DNA of 64,000 nt from positions 154,141 through 218,140 of the forward strand of contig QKWP01000346.1 of the NCBI GenBank assembly GCA_003550325.1. The letters run 5' to 3'. The translations under genes and the position numbers were made by a program. This document shows positions 12,188-23,460 of the stretch, in pieces (position 1 is the stretch's first letter; every line of letters starts with the position of its first letter). The notes beneath the pieces are model-generated. The model was not told the origin of the DNA. It ran no database searches and was given only the letters and a program-made list of their open reading frames with translations. This DNA is from Gigaspora rosea (Eukaryota > Glomeromycota > Glomeromycetes > Diversisporales > Gigasporaceae).

Positions 12188-12440
12188 CCGTATTTTCGCG
12201 TAATAACGCTCACCTGCACGCTATGAGTACATGCACGTCGTTATTTCGAGTACGCACATGCGCGTTATTTTGAGCTAAAGACTGGTGGTCTGACATATAA
12301 AGACATTTGTGTAATCAGCTAATTCATGTGCGCATTATTTCGAGACGTGCATGGACGTCACTTCGAAGCCATACATCTTACTTTTGGATGATACGATTTT
12401 CGAAATAAACGCTCATGAGCGTTATTACGCAAACATATGG
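12188..12440. mobile_element. Tc1/mariner-like MITE, copy 2
   Basis: Second copy of the element at 3974-4217, bounded by TA (12186-12187 and 12441-12442). The left end CCGTATTTTCGCGTAATAAC is intact; the right end has a few changes. It shares interior landmarks with copy 1, such as TTTTGAGCTAAAGACT and ATGATACGATTTTCGAAATA. Confidence 0.8.
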
Positions 12441-12565
12441 TAATCAAAGAAAAAGAAGTTTGGGCCGTTAACCCTATTTATCATAATACTGCAAATAGCA
12501 AGTGATCATTTCTTAGTATGATTTGTTAAACGATTTCTTTTTTCTTTTTTGCATGATGATGATAA

Positions 12566-13587
12566 AAGACGAAACCTCAAATCCTTCTGATTAAAGACGA
12601 ATGATTATGAGAAAAAGCCGAAAAGGTCAAAAAACTGTTGTCAAACAGTTTAGAAGACGAAACACCAAACTTAAAATGACGAAACCCTATACTCAAAAAG
12701 ACGAATCCCTAATGCACCCGTTAAAAAAAAAAAAAGTTTACTGATAATCCATGTTAATAACGATATCCTAGTGTTCCCGCAAAAAATGATTATTGTAATC
12801 CATGTTTTCACCAAAGCTAAGCTATTAACAAAAATAAATCTATAATTTATATGTTTAAACAAAAAAACAAAAATTTATTATTGAGGCTTTTTATTTATAT
12901 TTAATGCTGAAGATATTTATTGACTTGTATATTTAGTTTTTAAAAGGCAATTACAGAAATTATAAATAGATAAATAGCCATTAACATCTCTCAATATTTA
13001 AATAAATAAATACGTATAAATATAGGCGTATTATGATGAATTTAGTTAATTTATAGATTTAAAAAATTTGTAAAGTAATTTTCTAGCAAATAAAATTAGT
13101 GTATAGTTATAAAATAAAAACTTCTAAAAATTTACATTAAGCATTAATAATTGGCATTCTTGTATTAACGTATATGTAATAAGTATAAATTAGGGGGTTT
13201 CAGAGTTAACTTATAAGTAAGAGTACTAAAAGTCCTATTTCTGTTTTGAAATTTTGGAATCAAAAGATGAAATGGAAATCAGAAACGTCCGAAACCTCTA
13301 TCAGCTATTGTATATTTTAAATTGTAGCCTTATATGAATATAAAATTTAGAGAGCCAACAGCGTCCTTACTTACATTCGTTTATTATATAATCCGTTTCT
13401 TCATCTTTTATTAGTTTTGTTACCTTTTGCAACATTTCGTCAGCTCCGTCACCTTTCGTCAGTATTATCACCTTTTGTCAGTTTCGTCACCTTTCGTCAG
13501 TTTCGTCATTTCGTCATTTGAGATTTTAGTTGACGAAAGACGAAAATAGGTTTCGCGAAACCTCGAGGTTTTGTCTAACAATTATAT
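12566..13587. repeat. Decayed foldback region with GACGAAA/TTTCGTC arms
   Basis: Between 12566 and 12712 the words GACGAAACC and GACGAAT recur on the plus strand. From 13398 to 13587 the complements TTTCGTCA and TTTCGTCACC recur, ending GGTTTCGCGAAACCTCG. This makes a large, loose inverted arrangement with an AT-rich centre. The same motif fills the 124-bp element at 21505. The intervening 12713-13397 has no gene; a separate short inverted repeat (GGGGTTTCAGA with TCCGAAACCTC) spans about 13192-13305. Treating the whole as one element is inference. Confidence 0.4.
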
Positions 13588-15288
13588 TTTTTCTAGTGTT
13601 AATGAATAACGACAAATAGGTGACGAGAGACAAAAGTATGAAAATAAAGCTTATTGAATTTCGTCATAAACTAAAACTAAAATCAACAACAACTGAATTT
13701 TCAGATAACGAATAAAACTCTTCTTATTGTTGTAAATATATAAAATAATAATTGAAATGAAAAATTTTTAAAAGATAATAATACTAGATAACCGAATAAA
13801 ACATTAAGCAGCCAATCGTAGCAGGGCATATGGGGCAGGCAAAACTACACCAGCAACGTTTCAATAAATAATCACGTTTTATGAAATTGTTGTCCACATT
13901 TTTAATTTCTGAGAAATTCCAAAGCAATGATTGATATGATTAAGAAGTATAAAAATAGATTAAATTTCATTTTAATTACTGTTAATTTTGTTAATAAATT
14001 GAAAATCTTTTAATGCCGGCCAATTTACTTTCATCAAAAGGTGGACAAAGAAAAAGGGGTTTCTATCTGTAATGAGTGTTCTGTGTGTCAAATAAGTGAT
14101 TTAGGCATAAGCGGTTTGATCCATAAGCAGGAGACGAAGTACGAATTTAGAATAAAGAGATAAAGTAAATAGAGAAAGAAATAGAAAAGACAAGTAAATA
14201 GAGAGACAAAGTAAATGGAATTATTTATTATGTAATAAAAAAAAAAGATAAAAAAAAAACAAGAAAGAAATACCAAATGACATTGTTTAAATAACTTAAG
14301 GTCATTTAGGTTATTCTTAAACACATCATTAAATGTATAAATTGATTGAAATATCGCTCAAACCCGACGATTGATGCTTGAGCTATTGCTTTTCGGGCGT
14401 CACTATGCTAAAAACATTTGAAGTATCTTATTTTTGAAATGACACTTTAAGACTATATAGTTTCAGATTTGATTGGCTGACATGTCCAATATACAAAATA
14501 TAGTTACGTATATTAACACGTCTAAAAAAAAAAAAAAGAAAAAAGAAAGGAATTTATTTATTAATATATACAATGGTATTGTATGAATAGCATTTATTCA
14601 TAATACTTTTATAACAGGTAAACACTTCTTAACGATTTTGTGAATTATATATATTGAAGTACAAAGATAAAAATATTTTGATACGTTTCAGAATTCAAAA
14701 TTACTTTCTAAAACAATTTTTTGTTGATTTTTTATTTAGATTTATTATTTTATTTTAAATGCTATGAGACATTTCAGTCTTCACCAAAGACGGGTAATAT
14801 AGAAAATTTAGTTAATTATATATCAGGCACTTCATTAAGTTCAAATAGAGTGACTTATTGAGAAAAATAGGTAACTTTATAAGGCAATATAAACTCTATA
14901 AAGTTACAGTAGGTTTTTTTTTCAAATCAGCATGAAAGCTTTAAACAATTTGAAAATTAATATGCTTAGTGTACGTTTCAATATCATATCAACTTCAAAA
15001 CCCATCAACTCATCGTGAAAGCAAAATTTTGAAAAACTGACCAGTAACTCTGTTCTTCACAATATGCCCTACAAAGTTACCCTCAGTTTTTTAAACAATT
15101 CCGTCTATAAAAAGTTGATGTTTTATGTAAAAAAAAACTCATGATCAAGTAAAAAAAAAAAAAAGATAATAAAAATTTTTTGGTATAACTTATAAAAATT
15201 TAAAAAAATTGTCGGTTAATATCTTTTAACTTTATATCAAAAATCGCTTCGTTGGGGCCATTCTTATTTTCCTGCTGTTAATAATTTA
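13588..15288. other. AT-rich gene-free region
   Basis: Contains a purine-rich low-complexity patch (about 14100-14270) and poly(A) runs near 14523 and 15150. No gene, RNA or transposon end was recognised. Confidence 0.4.
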
Positions 15289-15289
15289 A

Positions 15290-16934
15290 TACTTTCAAAT
15301 TTGTTATTTCAAATTTGTAAAATAATTTTATATTTACGTTCTAAAAATTTAATTATTTATAATTGATTAGATAAAATTCATTTAATTATATATTACTTCA
15401 AATTTATTATTTCAAAATTTGTAAAATAATTTTATACTTACGAGCTAATAATTTAATTATTTATAATTGATCGATTAGATAAAATTTATTCAATAATTTT
15501 ATACTTACGGGCTAATAATTTAATTATTTATAATTGATTGATTAATAAAATTTATTTAATTTTCAAATTTTTATTTCAAATTTGTAAAAATACTTATAAT
15601 CTAATAATTAATTATTTATAATTGATATAATTGATTAATTATATAAAATTTATTTAATTCATATATTATTTCAAAATTGTTATTTCAAATTTGTAAATAA
15701 TTTTATACTTACAATCTAATAATTTAAAATAATTCATATATTATTTCAAATTTGTTATTTCACATTTGTAAAATAATTTTATACTTACAATCTAATAAAT
15801 TAATTATTTATAATTGATTGATTAGATAAAATTTATTCAAGTTCAAATTTGTTATTTCACATTTGTAAAATAATTTTATACTTACATCCTAATAATTTAA
15901 TTATTTATAATTGATATAATTGATTAATTAGATAAAATTTATTTAATTCATATATTATTTCAAAATTGTAAAATAATTTTATCCTTACATACTAATAATT
16001 TAATTATTTAAAATTGATTGATTAATAAAATTTATTTAATTCATATATTGCTTCAAATTTGTTATTTCACATTTGTAAAATAATTTTATACTTACGAACT
16101 AATAATTTAACTATTTATAATTGATTGATTATTCAATTCATATATTATTTCAAAATTGTTATTTCACATTTGTAAAATAATTTTATACTTACGCACTAAT
16201 AATTTAATTATTTATAATTGATTAGATAAAATTTATTCAAGTCATATATTATTTCAAATTTGTAAAATAATTTTATACTTACGCACTAATGATTTAATTA
16301 TTTATAATTGATTGATTAGATGAAACTTATTTAATTCATAACTTATATTATTTCAAATTTGTTATTCCAAATTTGTAAAATAATTTTATACTTACAGGCT
16401 AATAATTTATTTATTTTTAATTCATATATTATTTCAAATTTGTTATTCCAAATTTGTAAATTAATTTTATACTTACGTTCTAATAATTTAATTATTTATG
16501 ATTGATTGACTAGATAAAAGTTATTTAATTCAAATTTGTTAATTCAAATTTATTATTTCAAATTTGTTATTTCAAATTGGTAAAATAATTCTATACCTAC
16601 TTGCTAATAATTTAATTATTTATAATTGATTGATTAGATAAAATTTATTTAATTCATATATTATTTCAAATTTATTATTTCAAATTTATAAAATAAATTT
16701 ATACTTATGCGCTAATAAATTAATTATTTATAATTAAATGATTAGATAAAATTTATTTAATTCATATATTATTTCGAATTTGTTATTTCAAATTTGTAAA
16801 ATAATTTTATGATTACTTTCTAATAATTTAATTATTTATAATTATTTAGATAAAATTTATTTAATTTATATTATTTCAAATTTATTATTTCAATTGTAAA
16901 ATAATTTTATACTTACAATCTAATAATTTAACTA
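15290..16934. repeat. AT-only tandem array, unit about 107 bp, part 1
   Basis: Roughly 15 imperfect units follow the order CTAATAATTTAATTATTTAT, TTGATTGATTAGATAAAATT, CATATATTATTTC, AATTTGTTATTTCAAATTTG, then TAAAATAATTTTATACTTAC. Units differ by small gaps in the AATTTG and TTGATTGATTAG parts and in the last two bases before CTAATAAT. The array resumes at 19427 after an insertion. No coding potential. It is a satellite-like array of unknown role. Confidence 0.85.
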
Positions 16935-19426
16935 GGTTAATGCATGGCATTGTTTATCCGGAGCCTCATAGCCTGTTTTGAAAACATCTGTTATTTGTTT
17001 ATTTCAGGCTGATTCGTGTTGATTTATTGTTTCTTATTGGGCAATAAATAAATGACGTAACTCTTATCACCGATCACTTGTACCAACATATGCACAGAAA
17101 TTCTGAAGTGAAATTGTGAAGTTATAAAGAAAACAGTGAAAAACCTAGGAAAACACGTAAAGCAACAGGCAACTACTATTTAAAGATACAGTTAATTGAG
17201 TATCTGCTAGTAGCCTCAGAGTTTATCACTCACCAAACAACCGATGCTTGTTATTTAGAGGTAAAGTCATAGACTACCTGCTGACAAGTTCAGAGTTTAT
17301 CACTCACTGGAAAGAAGAAGTACTAGGCAGCTCTTTGTTTGAATTACGTGGAAAGACTCATTCTTCTTCGTACAAGAGATAACTTTTTGATGTCATTGGT
17401 GATGTTTGAAAAATTTTCAAAAGTGGGCTTTTTGGTATACCCCCTCCAAAAGATCAACAGTGTTTACACTAACCAAATTGGAAAGGCACCTACTGTATTG
17501 GATACGTTGTCACAAGTGCTTTGGAAACAAGTAACGTGGAATGATATATGAGGTTCTTGGAGGAAACTACTGGAAGAAGATTCTAGAATAGTATACTAAA
17601 AGTAGTTAGGTTGTTCAACTACTTATTTGGGTTTAACATTTCTGGACATTTGGCCTCTGGATGGCTGATTAGGGTGATATCAACTAAGTAACCAAAACTA
17701 TGTCAGTTATATTGATCATTTTATTATGATCAGATTTTTATCAGTAAAATTAAAAAATGATCGATCAAATTATTTTAAGTCTTTTAATTATAAAGAAAAG
17801 CATAAAATTCTAAAGTTTTCACAGAAATATTGTACTTATTTATCTAATTTCTTTCAATTGAAAACACAGCAGCAGAACTATCTCAAAGTACTATATTGGT
17901 TTTTTTTGCAAACTTCTAATTAAATTTTGACTTGCATGTTTAAGATAAAGCTTTTTTTCTCAAATTGACGAAATTTTTAACATTCTGCAAGACAAATGCC
18001 TAAAACTTACATTTTAATAGAATATTAGAAACATAGCTTATTTTTAGATACTTTATAAACAACCTGTGAAAGTTTCAAGGTTATTCCATGTCTCAATAAT
18101 GAGTTGAAACATTTAGAATTATCATTTAATAATAATGTAATAGAACTCTACTGGCTACTTTGTTCAGATTCAAACAATATATCAACTCTTATTCAAAATG
18201 CAATCAAAAACTTTTCCTTTTCAGACTTATCAGACATAACATCCAATGAACTGCAGCAACTACGTAACAATCTCTTAACATACTACTGTTTTTCCCCTAC
18301 ACAATCTATACCCTTTAATACTACAACTTTTTATACTACAATTCAGGGATTCATCCCTATATCACTTATCAATATTGTATCTCAATATACCTCCTACAAA
18401 AATGCATCTAATACTATTGTTTAACTCCTCTTGCTTATCTCACAAAAAAATTCATGAACAGTTATAGAAACCATACTGTATAAAACTTGCAAACTGGAAA
18501 TCTTCTCAAAACCTGTCACAACAACCTTCTTACTCTACATCTACTAAATCCACACCCATATTTCACACAACAAAGCTCTATATACCTATAATTGTATATG
18601 TGGTCTACCAGACCAATTACATGAAAACAATACAAATACTTGCCCAACTCTTGGGCTAGCACTTAGAAAAATAGACATTTGGTCATACAATTGGATCAAA
18701 TATAGCTGTCCTACTAACTCTATTCTCCACATCCAAATCTAGGTGAGTTTTAACCACTCTAGTAGGTTTAGGTTGCAGATAATTTAGATAGAATTTTATC
18801 TATAGTCTGAGTTTTAATTCTTGTACAGTATAATAATTTGTAATTCGAGAAACCTCACACATTTTATTAATAAAGATAAAGGCAAAACCTCACCTTAACA
18901 ACAAAAAAAATAATCTAATAGAACATTTTAAATCGTTAGTCGTAATTGTCATATTGTATATCGAATATGTATAAAATATATGTATATAGTATAATCATCG
19001 TTGTAACATAAAAAAATCTGCAATATATAAAATTCTATAATTTGCTGACATAGGTTTGATTACTTAATTGATTTATTACCCTAATGGCTGATGGACCCTA
19101 TGATGTTAACAATTATTATTTTATAAAGAGTGGGTGTACCTAATGGTTCTGTCCAGCTAACTTTTTGCTATAGATAAAAATCTATATACAAACAGAAGAT
19201 TGTAGTGCAGTCTAAGCTTTTAATTTTACTAGTTTTATAAATATTGTTTTCTTTCATTGTTTTATATATAACAATATGAAACTTAAATAAACAAGAGCAA
19301 GGTCTCAGTTGCTAAACCCAAAAAAAAAATAAAATAAATAAATAAATGACATCACTGGAAATAATAACACACAAAATCTGGTCTATCACTCCTCCATTAA
19401 AGAGAGTCCTCCCGCTTCACTCTAGA
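16935..19426 (+). mobile_element. Retroelement-like insertion splitting the AT array
   Basis: Unique sequence interrupts the tandem array. Features in order: a direct repeat of about 85 bp near 17180-17310 with CAGAGTTTATCACTCAC in both units; weak coding pieces at about 17340-18740; an A-rich tail AACAACAAAAAAAATAA near 18896-18915; then a second segment ending in an A-rich, TAAA-like tail near 19318-19347. Upstream repeats, plus-strand coding scraps and A-rich tails are what a 5'-to-3' non-LTR retrotransposon would leave, so a LINE-like element, perhaps with a second tailed element behind it, is the best inference. No reverse transcriptase motif was found and no target duplication was matched. 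Confidence 0.4.
18104..18741 (+). pseudogene. Degenerate coding segment inside the insertion
   Basis: A frame at 18104-18424 (about 106 codons, no certain start) contains LYWLLCSDSNNISTLIQNAI and is followed in another frame (about 18553-18741) by CGLPDQLHENN, then LALRKIDIWSYNWIKYSCP and a TAG stop. Composition looks coding rather than random for this AT-rich DNA. I do not recognise the domain. Its place before an A-rich tail suggests it is the 3' part of a LINE-like protein. Confidence 0.35.
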
Positions 19427-20150
19427 CAATTATTTATAATTGATATAATTGATTAATTAGACAAAACTTATTTAATTCATATATTATTTCAAATTTGTAA
19501 AATAATTTTATACTTACGAGATAATAATTTAATTATTTATAATTGATTGATTAGATAAAATTTATTCAATTCATATATTATTTCAAATTTATTATTTCAA
19601 TTTGTAAAATAATTTTATGCATACTTCCTAATAATTTAATTATTTATAATTGATTGATTAATAAAATTTATTTAATTCATATATTATTTCAAATTTGTTA
19701 TTTCAAATTTGTAAAAAAATTTTATACATACAATCTAATAATTTAATTATTTATAATTGATATAATTGATTAATTAGATAAAATTTATTTAATTCATATA
19801 TTATTTCAAATTTGTTATTACAAATTTGTAAAATAATTTTATACTTACGTCTAATAATTTCATTATTTATTATTAATTAATGATATAGTTTACTTATCTA
19901 ATTTCATAATCGTACCTGTGGCTACCTCACCCTAACCTCTAAATCTTTCCACGGGTATGATTAGGAAATTAGTAATATAAAAATTCTAATCGTACCCGTG
20001 GAGAAAGTTAGAGGTTAGGGTGAGGTACGATTAGAATAATTTTACTTAATTATATATTATTTCAAATTTGTTAAATAATTTTATACTTACCAGCTAATAA
20101 TTTAATTATTTATAATTGGATAAATTTGAATTATTTCAAATTTGTTAATC
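19427..20150. repeat. AT-only tandem array, part 2
   Basis: Same unit of about 107 bp as at 15290-16934, about six more copies, continuing in the same orientation and phase type. It is interrupted by a small palindrome at 19899-20038. The two array parts were presumably one before the 2.5-kb insertion. Confidence 0.8.
19899..20038. repeat. Palindromic MITE inside the AT array
   Basis: Left arm TAATCGTACCTGTGGCTACC continues with TCACCCTAACCTCTAA, and the right arm carries the complement TTAGAGGTTAGGGTGAGGTA. The arms are about 50 bp with an AT loop of about 25 bp. It is clearly different from the array units around it, so it inserted into the array. The arms contain a CCCTAACC telomere-like word. 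Confidence 0.65.
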
Positions 20151-20195
20151 GATTACAGATTATTAATAATTTAATATTAATCAATAATTAAGAAT

Positions 20196-20961
20196 TTATT
20201 TAATAATATCAAGAACTATACTCTGACGTACAGTCAGACCTCCCTAAGTGCACGTCGTTGGGACCAGCACTGAGGCGTGCATTTAGGGGGGTTGCAATTA
20301 GGGAATAGCCAATAATATCATGGTAAAAATTATGATCACGTGTGCATATAGCCGCTTATTATATACATGTACATACATACACAAGTTTTAATATTATTTT
20401 ACAATAGGAAATTTGGACATATTGAATTTTTATATTTAAAGCCACCTGAAATTGCCTAATTTCTATACAAATACTTGAGATCAAGCATTCTACAAATTTT
20501 TATTAGAATGATTCTTGCAATTCCAATATTTAGTACAGATGTTATTATGGCAACGAAGCTAAATGGGCCGACAAAAGCGATGATATATAATACTATTAGT
20601 ATAATTTATTAACAATTACAATGTTACAATTAATATTGCTACAGTATATAATAATCATACTTTTTTTACATCTAAAATCGATAATTTTGATTGGTTATCG
20701 ATCACGTGAGTGCATTTACGGAGGGACTTTATATATAATGGGCCAAAAAAATAGCATGCACATGCAAAATAAAGAACGTGCATTTACTTATAAGTCCCAT
20801 GGTGGGCCCATGCTTCTATCGTGCATTTAAAGAGGGGTAGCATTTAGGGGGGTAGCATTTAGGGGGTCTGACTGTATATCCGTAGGCATGGTAAAGACGG
20901 AGTTGATAACAGTTGTAATAAAAGCTAAAGCGATAAAAAAGACTAAATAAAATTTTGCCAT
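20196..20961 (-). pseudogene. Small secreted peptide gene cut by a transposon
   Basis: From the ATG at 20961 the minus strand encodes MAKFYLVFFIALAFITTVIN, then SVFTMPTDI, an excellent signal-peptide start with a Lys and a long hydrophobic core. After 29 codons it meets the end of a pogo-like element (20231-20874). On the far side of that element the same phase continues for ten codons to a TAA at 20198-20196, if one copy of the duplicated TA is counted. The pre-insertion product would be only 39 residues, or the exon may have continued to a splice site. Family unknown. The frame also reads out into the element end, which is probably an accident. Confidence 0.45.
20231..20874. mobile_element. 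pogo/Tigger-like non-autonomous element
   Basis: The ends are CAGTCAGACCTCCCTAAGTG and, read from the minus strand, CAGTCAGACCCCCTAAATGC, with TA on both sides (20229-20230 and 20875-20876). The terminal sequence and TA duplication fit the pogo/Tigger branch of Tc1/mariner. GTGCATTTA-type words recur near both ends. No transposase frame is present in its 644 bp. Confidence 0.8.
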
Positions 20962-21137
20962 TTTGAGAATGATTTTTTTTTTTTTTGAAGTCAAGAGAAA
21001 AGATTGAGTAGAATGCAAAATAAAAAAAGCGAACATATAAAAATTTATAATTTCCTAGATGCATATTATTAAATGTCATGTGCACTATCATTTTATAATA
21101 TATAATGACGAACTCTTAATGCAGATTAGTTGCATAT
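20962..21137. other. Upstream flank of the secreted peptide fragment
   Basis: AT-rich, with a T run near 20972-20986. It would hold the promoter of the minus-strand peptide gene; no motif was identified. Confidence 0.3.
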
Positions 21138-21238
21138 TGTTATGGCTTAGAGGCTATGTGAGGCTGACATGATAGCATGAAGCCTCTGACAGGTCAGATT
21201 TCTTAAGATCATAAAATGTGTAAAAGCATAGGTTTCTC

Positions 21239-21352
21239 TAGGGTTGTTAATGGAGTACTCAGGCATTAATAAAACATATAACCCACCTCTGGAGTGCTCC
21301 GGAGTGGGTTATATGTTTTAATATTGACTGGAGTGCTCCATTAACAACTCTA
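21239..21352. mobile_element. hAT-like MITE in the left LTR, 114 bp
   Basis: Inverted ends TAGGGTTGTTAATGGAG and TAGAGTTGTTAATGGAG (minus strand), flanked by GGTTTCTC (21231-21238) and GGTTTCCC (21353-21360), an 8-bp duplication with one mismatch. The body is a palindrome with ATAACCCAC and GTGGGTTAT around a GGAGTGCTCCGGAGTG centre. The matching place in the right LTR (near 22660) lacks it, confirming the insertion. Confidence 0.85.
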
Positions 21353-21504
21353 GGTTTCCCATTAAATAAAAGGGACAAAAGAGAAACTTGTAAAAGAAGA
21401 GCTCTCGTCCTTCTTGATAAAATAACATAAAATAATGGTTTGCTTTTCCTTTATTCTCAACCATTATTGATACTCGAATCCCACCTGGTTATGTGGGATG
21501 CCAT

Positions 21505-21628
21505 TATAGATGCTTGACGAAACTATTTCGCTTGACGAAACCATAAGTTTCGTCATAGTTTCGTCACTGACGAAATGACGAAACTATTATGTTTCGTCAG
21601 GTCACGTGAGTTTCGTCAGGCATCATTA
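21505..21628. mobile_element. hAT-like MITE with TGACGAAA arms, 124 bp
   Basis: Ends TATAGATGCTTGACGAAAC and TAATGATGCCTGACGAAAC (minus strand), flanked on both sides by GATGCCAT (21497-21504 and 21629-21636). The interior is made almost wholly of TGACGAAA and its complement TTTCGTCA. It is a second insertion in the left LTR. Confidence 0.8.
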
Positions 21629-22711
21629 GATGCCATTGCGTCCAAACCACGATAACTATTGGGGCTAAACTGTGCAATGCTATCCACTCTCCCAATTTAC
21701 AATAGTAACATATGGTGCCAGTTGTGTGGATGAATGTTCACCCCATGCCTTTATCGCGTTAAAAACCTTTTTTTAAACCCGAAGTGATGAATATTTTTCA
21801 TAACCTCAGGAAACAATAGAAAACCCGAAACTGCAAGACAAACAACGACCTGATTGATACTAACCTGATAACTCCAATCGATGCACCTACTAAAAAAAAA
21901 ATATGCATGACCAAAATCAGCTGGTAGTTATTCGTCTTGGAAGTTGCCACCTCAAGAAAAATCGAAGTAAGGAGTTCAAGTATTTGGAATCCAAGCTCCC
22001 TACTTACATATCTAAGGCGAATTCAAGCTAAATGTAAACAAGTCCAAACCGCCAAACAAAAGCCTGAGCCCAAGACCACGCTTCACGATAAAGGAGCTGA
22101 GAGTCTTATGGATAATTAAATGGTATTACAAAAATAAAAATAAAAATTAGATCGAAGCCCAGGATCAAATAGACAAGTGATGAAGACTCAATCCTATGGA
22201 CGTGACAGAGATCAAGCGACGGTCATGACAGTTATATGCGGATCTTACCCTCCCGGAAGTTTTGTCTTAGTCAAGTAAGGAAGGCAAATAAATTAATAGA
22301 ACGTAAGAGAAGGTCTGACTTATTTGAATTGAGTAGATTTTGAAATTCTAATTTGAATGAGTTGAGGGTGCTCATGACTGGCAATTCACAGATGCGCCGA
22401 CAGTGATTGCAGTATGAGATATTTTGTTTGTAAATTAATAGTTAGAATGATATTGATATTTTGTTTAAATAGGTAGTCTTTTCTTGAGTTATATTTTTTG
22501 TTTAATTCGTAATCCTTAGTTTTAGGCGCGCAGGGGCTCGCCTTCAAGGGGGAAATATGTTATGGTTTTAGTTTGTGTAGATGCTATGTGGGGCCAACAT
22601 GATAGCATGAAGCCTCTAACAGGTCAGATTTCTTAAGATTATAAAATGTATAAAATAGGTTGTCCTATTAAATAAAAAGGGACGAAAGAGAGACTTGTAA
22701 AAAAAGAGCAT

Positions 22712-23069
22712 TTATATTACTAACTTAATAAGGATTATGATCATCGCTAACTGTAATTGTGAGCGCCCTTATATTTTTGTCATCATCTTTACTAGAGACG
22801 CATTTCAACTTTTAGCTCATATTAAATTAAACAATATTATTTGATCTAAATTAATTAAAAAAATAATCAATTTTGTAAGGTCTTACTGAATGAATATAAA
22901 CATAGACATTCATACCACAATACTGAAACTATTCTTGTATTCCAAATAACTATTCTTGACTTGTTTAAAGATCTTTGCTACATACTGCACATAGCCCCAT
23001 GTTTTTACATTGTCTATATTCTTGGTTTTTATTCATGCTTAAATTTCTATCAAATACAACCAACTCAGT
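22712..23069. other. Flank of the LTR fossil
   Basis: No gene of its own. From about 22910 weak minus-strand coding text begins that belongs with the degenerate repeat-protein remnant described next. Confidence 0.35.
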
Positions 23070-23460
23070 ATAATGTTTATGACTAAATTGATCATACAAA
23101 CCAGGTTCAACAAATTCAGAGCAGCAAAGCTTTGCATAGTTTTAAGTAAGAGTTTTGGTATTAGTTTACAAAACTTTTCTTTAAGAGTGTTCTTGCTATA
23201 CTGCAAAGGGTCCTATATTTCCTTTAGCATTATTACTAATAAGTTTTTATATTTGTGAGATCTAATCTTATCGAAAAATAAAGTTGTTGACACAGCTGGT
23301 CATCTAATTTGAGTTCTGCTTTTAAGGTTGGAGCAGCTTGACTCTTTATAGCTTTAAATAAAATATTTAGCATCAGTTTGCAAAATTTTTCTTTATTGTT
23401 TTTGCCATATATCACATATAGTCCTGTATTTTTGTGCAGTAAGCCCTTTGCCATTATTAC
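23070..23460 (-). pseudogene. Degenerate protein with an internal repeat
   Basis: Two minus-strand stretches resemble each other: KEKFCKLMLNILFKAIKSQA at about 23340-23400 and KEKFCKLIPKLLLKTMQSFA at about 23125-23185, each followed by Ala/Leu-rich text. They are about 210 bp apart, so the original protein carried a repeat of about 70 residues. A weaker third unit may lie near 22980. Stops and frame changes interrupt it. I cannot name the family; a transposon origin is possible given its neighbours. Confidence 0.4.

Larger units (their letters stand above)
21138..22711 (+). mobile_element. Broken LTR retrotransposon (fossil)
   Basis: The left LTR spans 21138-21710, beginning TGTTATGG and ending TAGTAACA. 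The right LTR starts at 22558 with TGTTATGG and is seen only to about 22711. A primer-binding-site-like TGGTGCCAG lies just inside the left LTR, and a purine tract AAGGGGGAAA lies just before the right LTR. The internal region is under 0.9 kb and lacks recognisable gag or pol domains, so the element is heavily deleted and broken. Two small hAT-like elements sit inside the left LTR. The superfamily (Copia or Gypsy) cannot be decided. Old, judged from LTR divergence and the nested insertions. Confidence 0.75.

Noticed and set aside
14088-14324. Minus-strand hydrophobic frame of 78 codons
   Set aside because: Low-complexity Phe/Tyr/Leu text from a purine-rich tract; no gene-like composition.
15290-16934. 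CRISPR-like array
   Set aside because: The units are contiguous tandem copies without unique spacers, in a eukaryotic setting.
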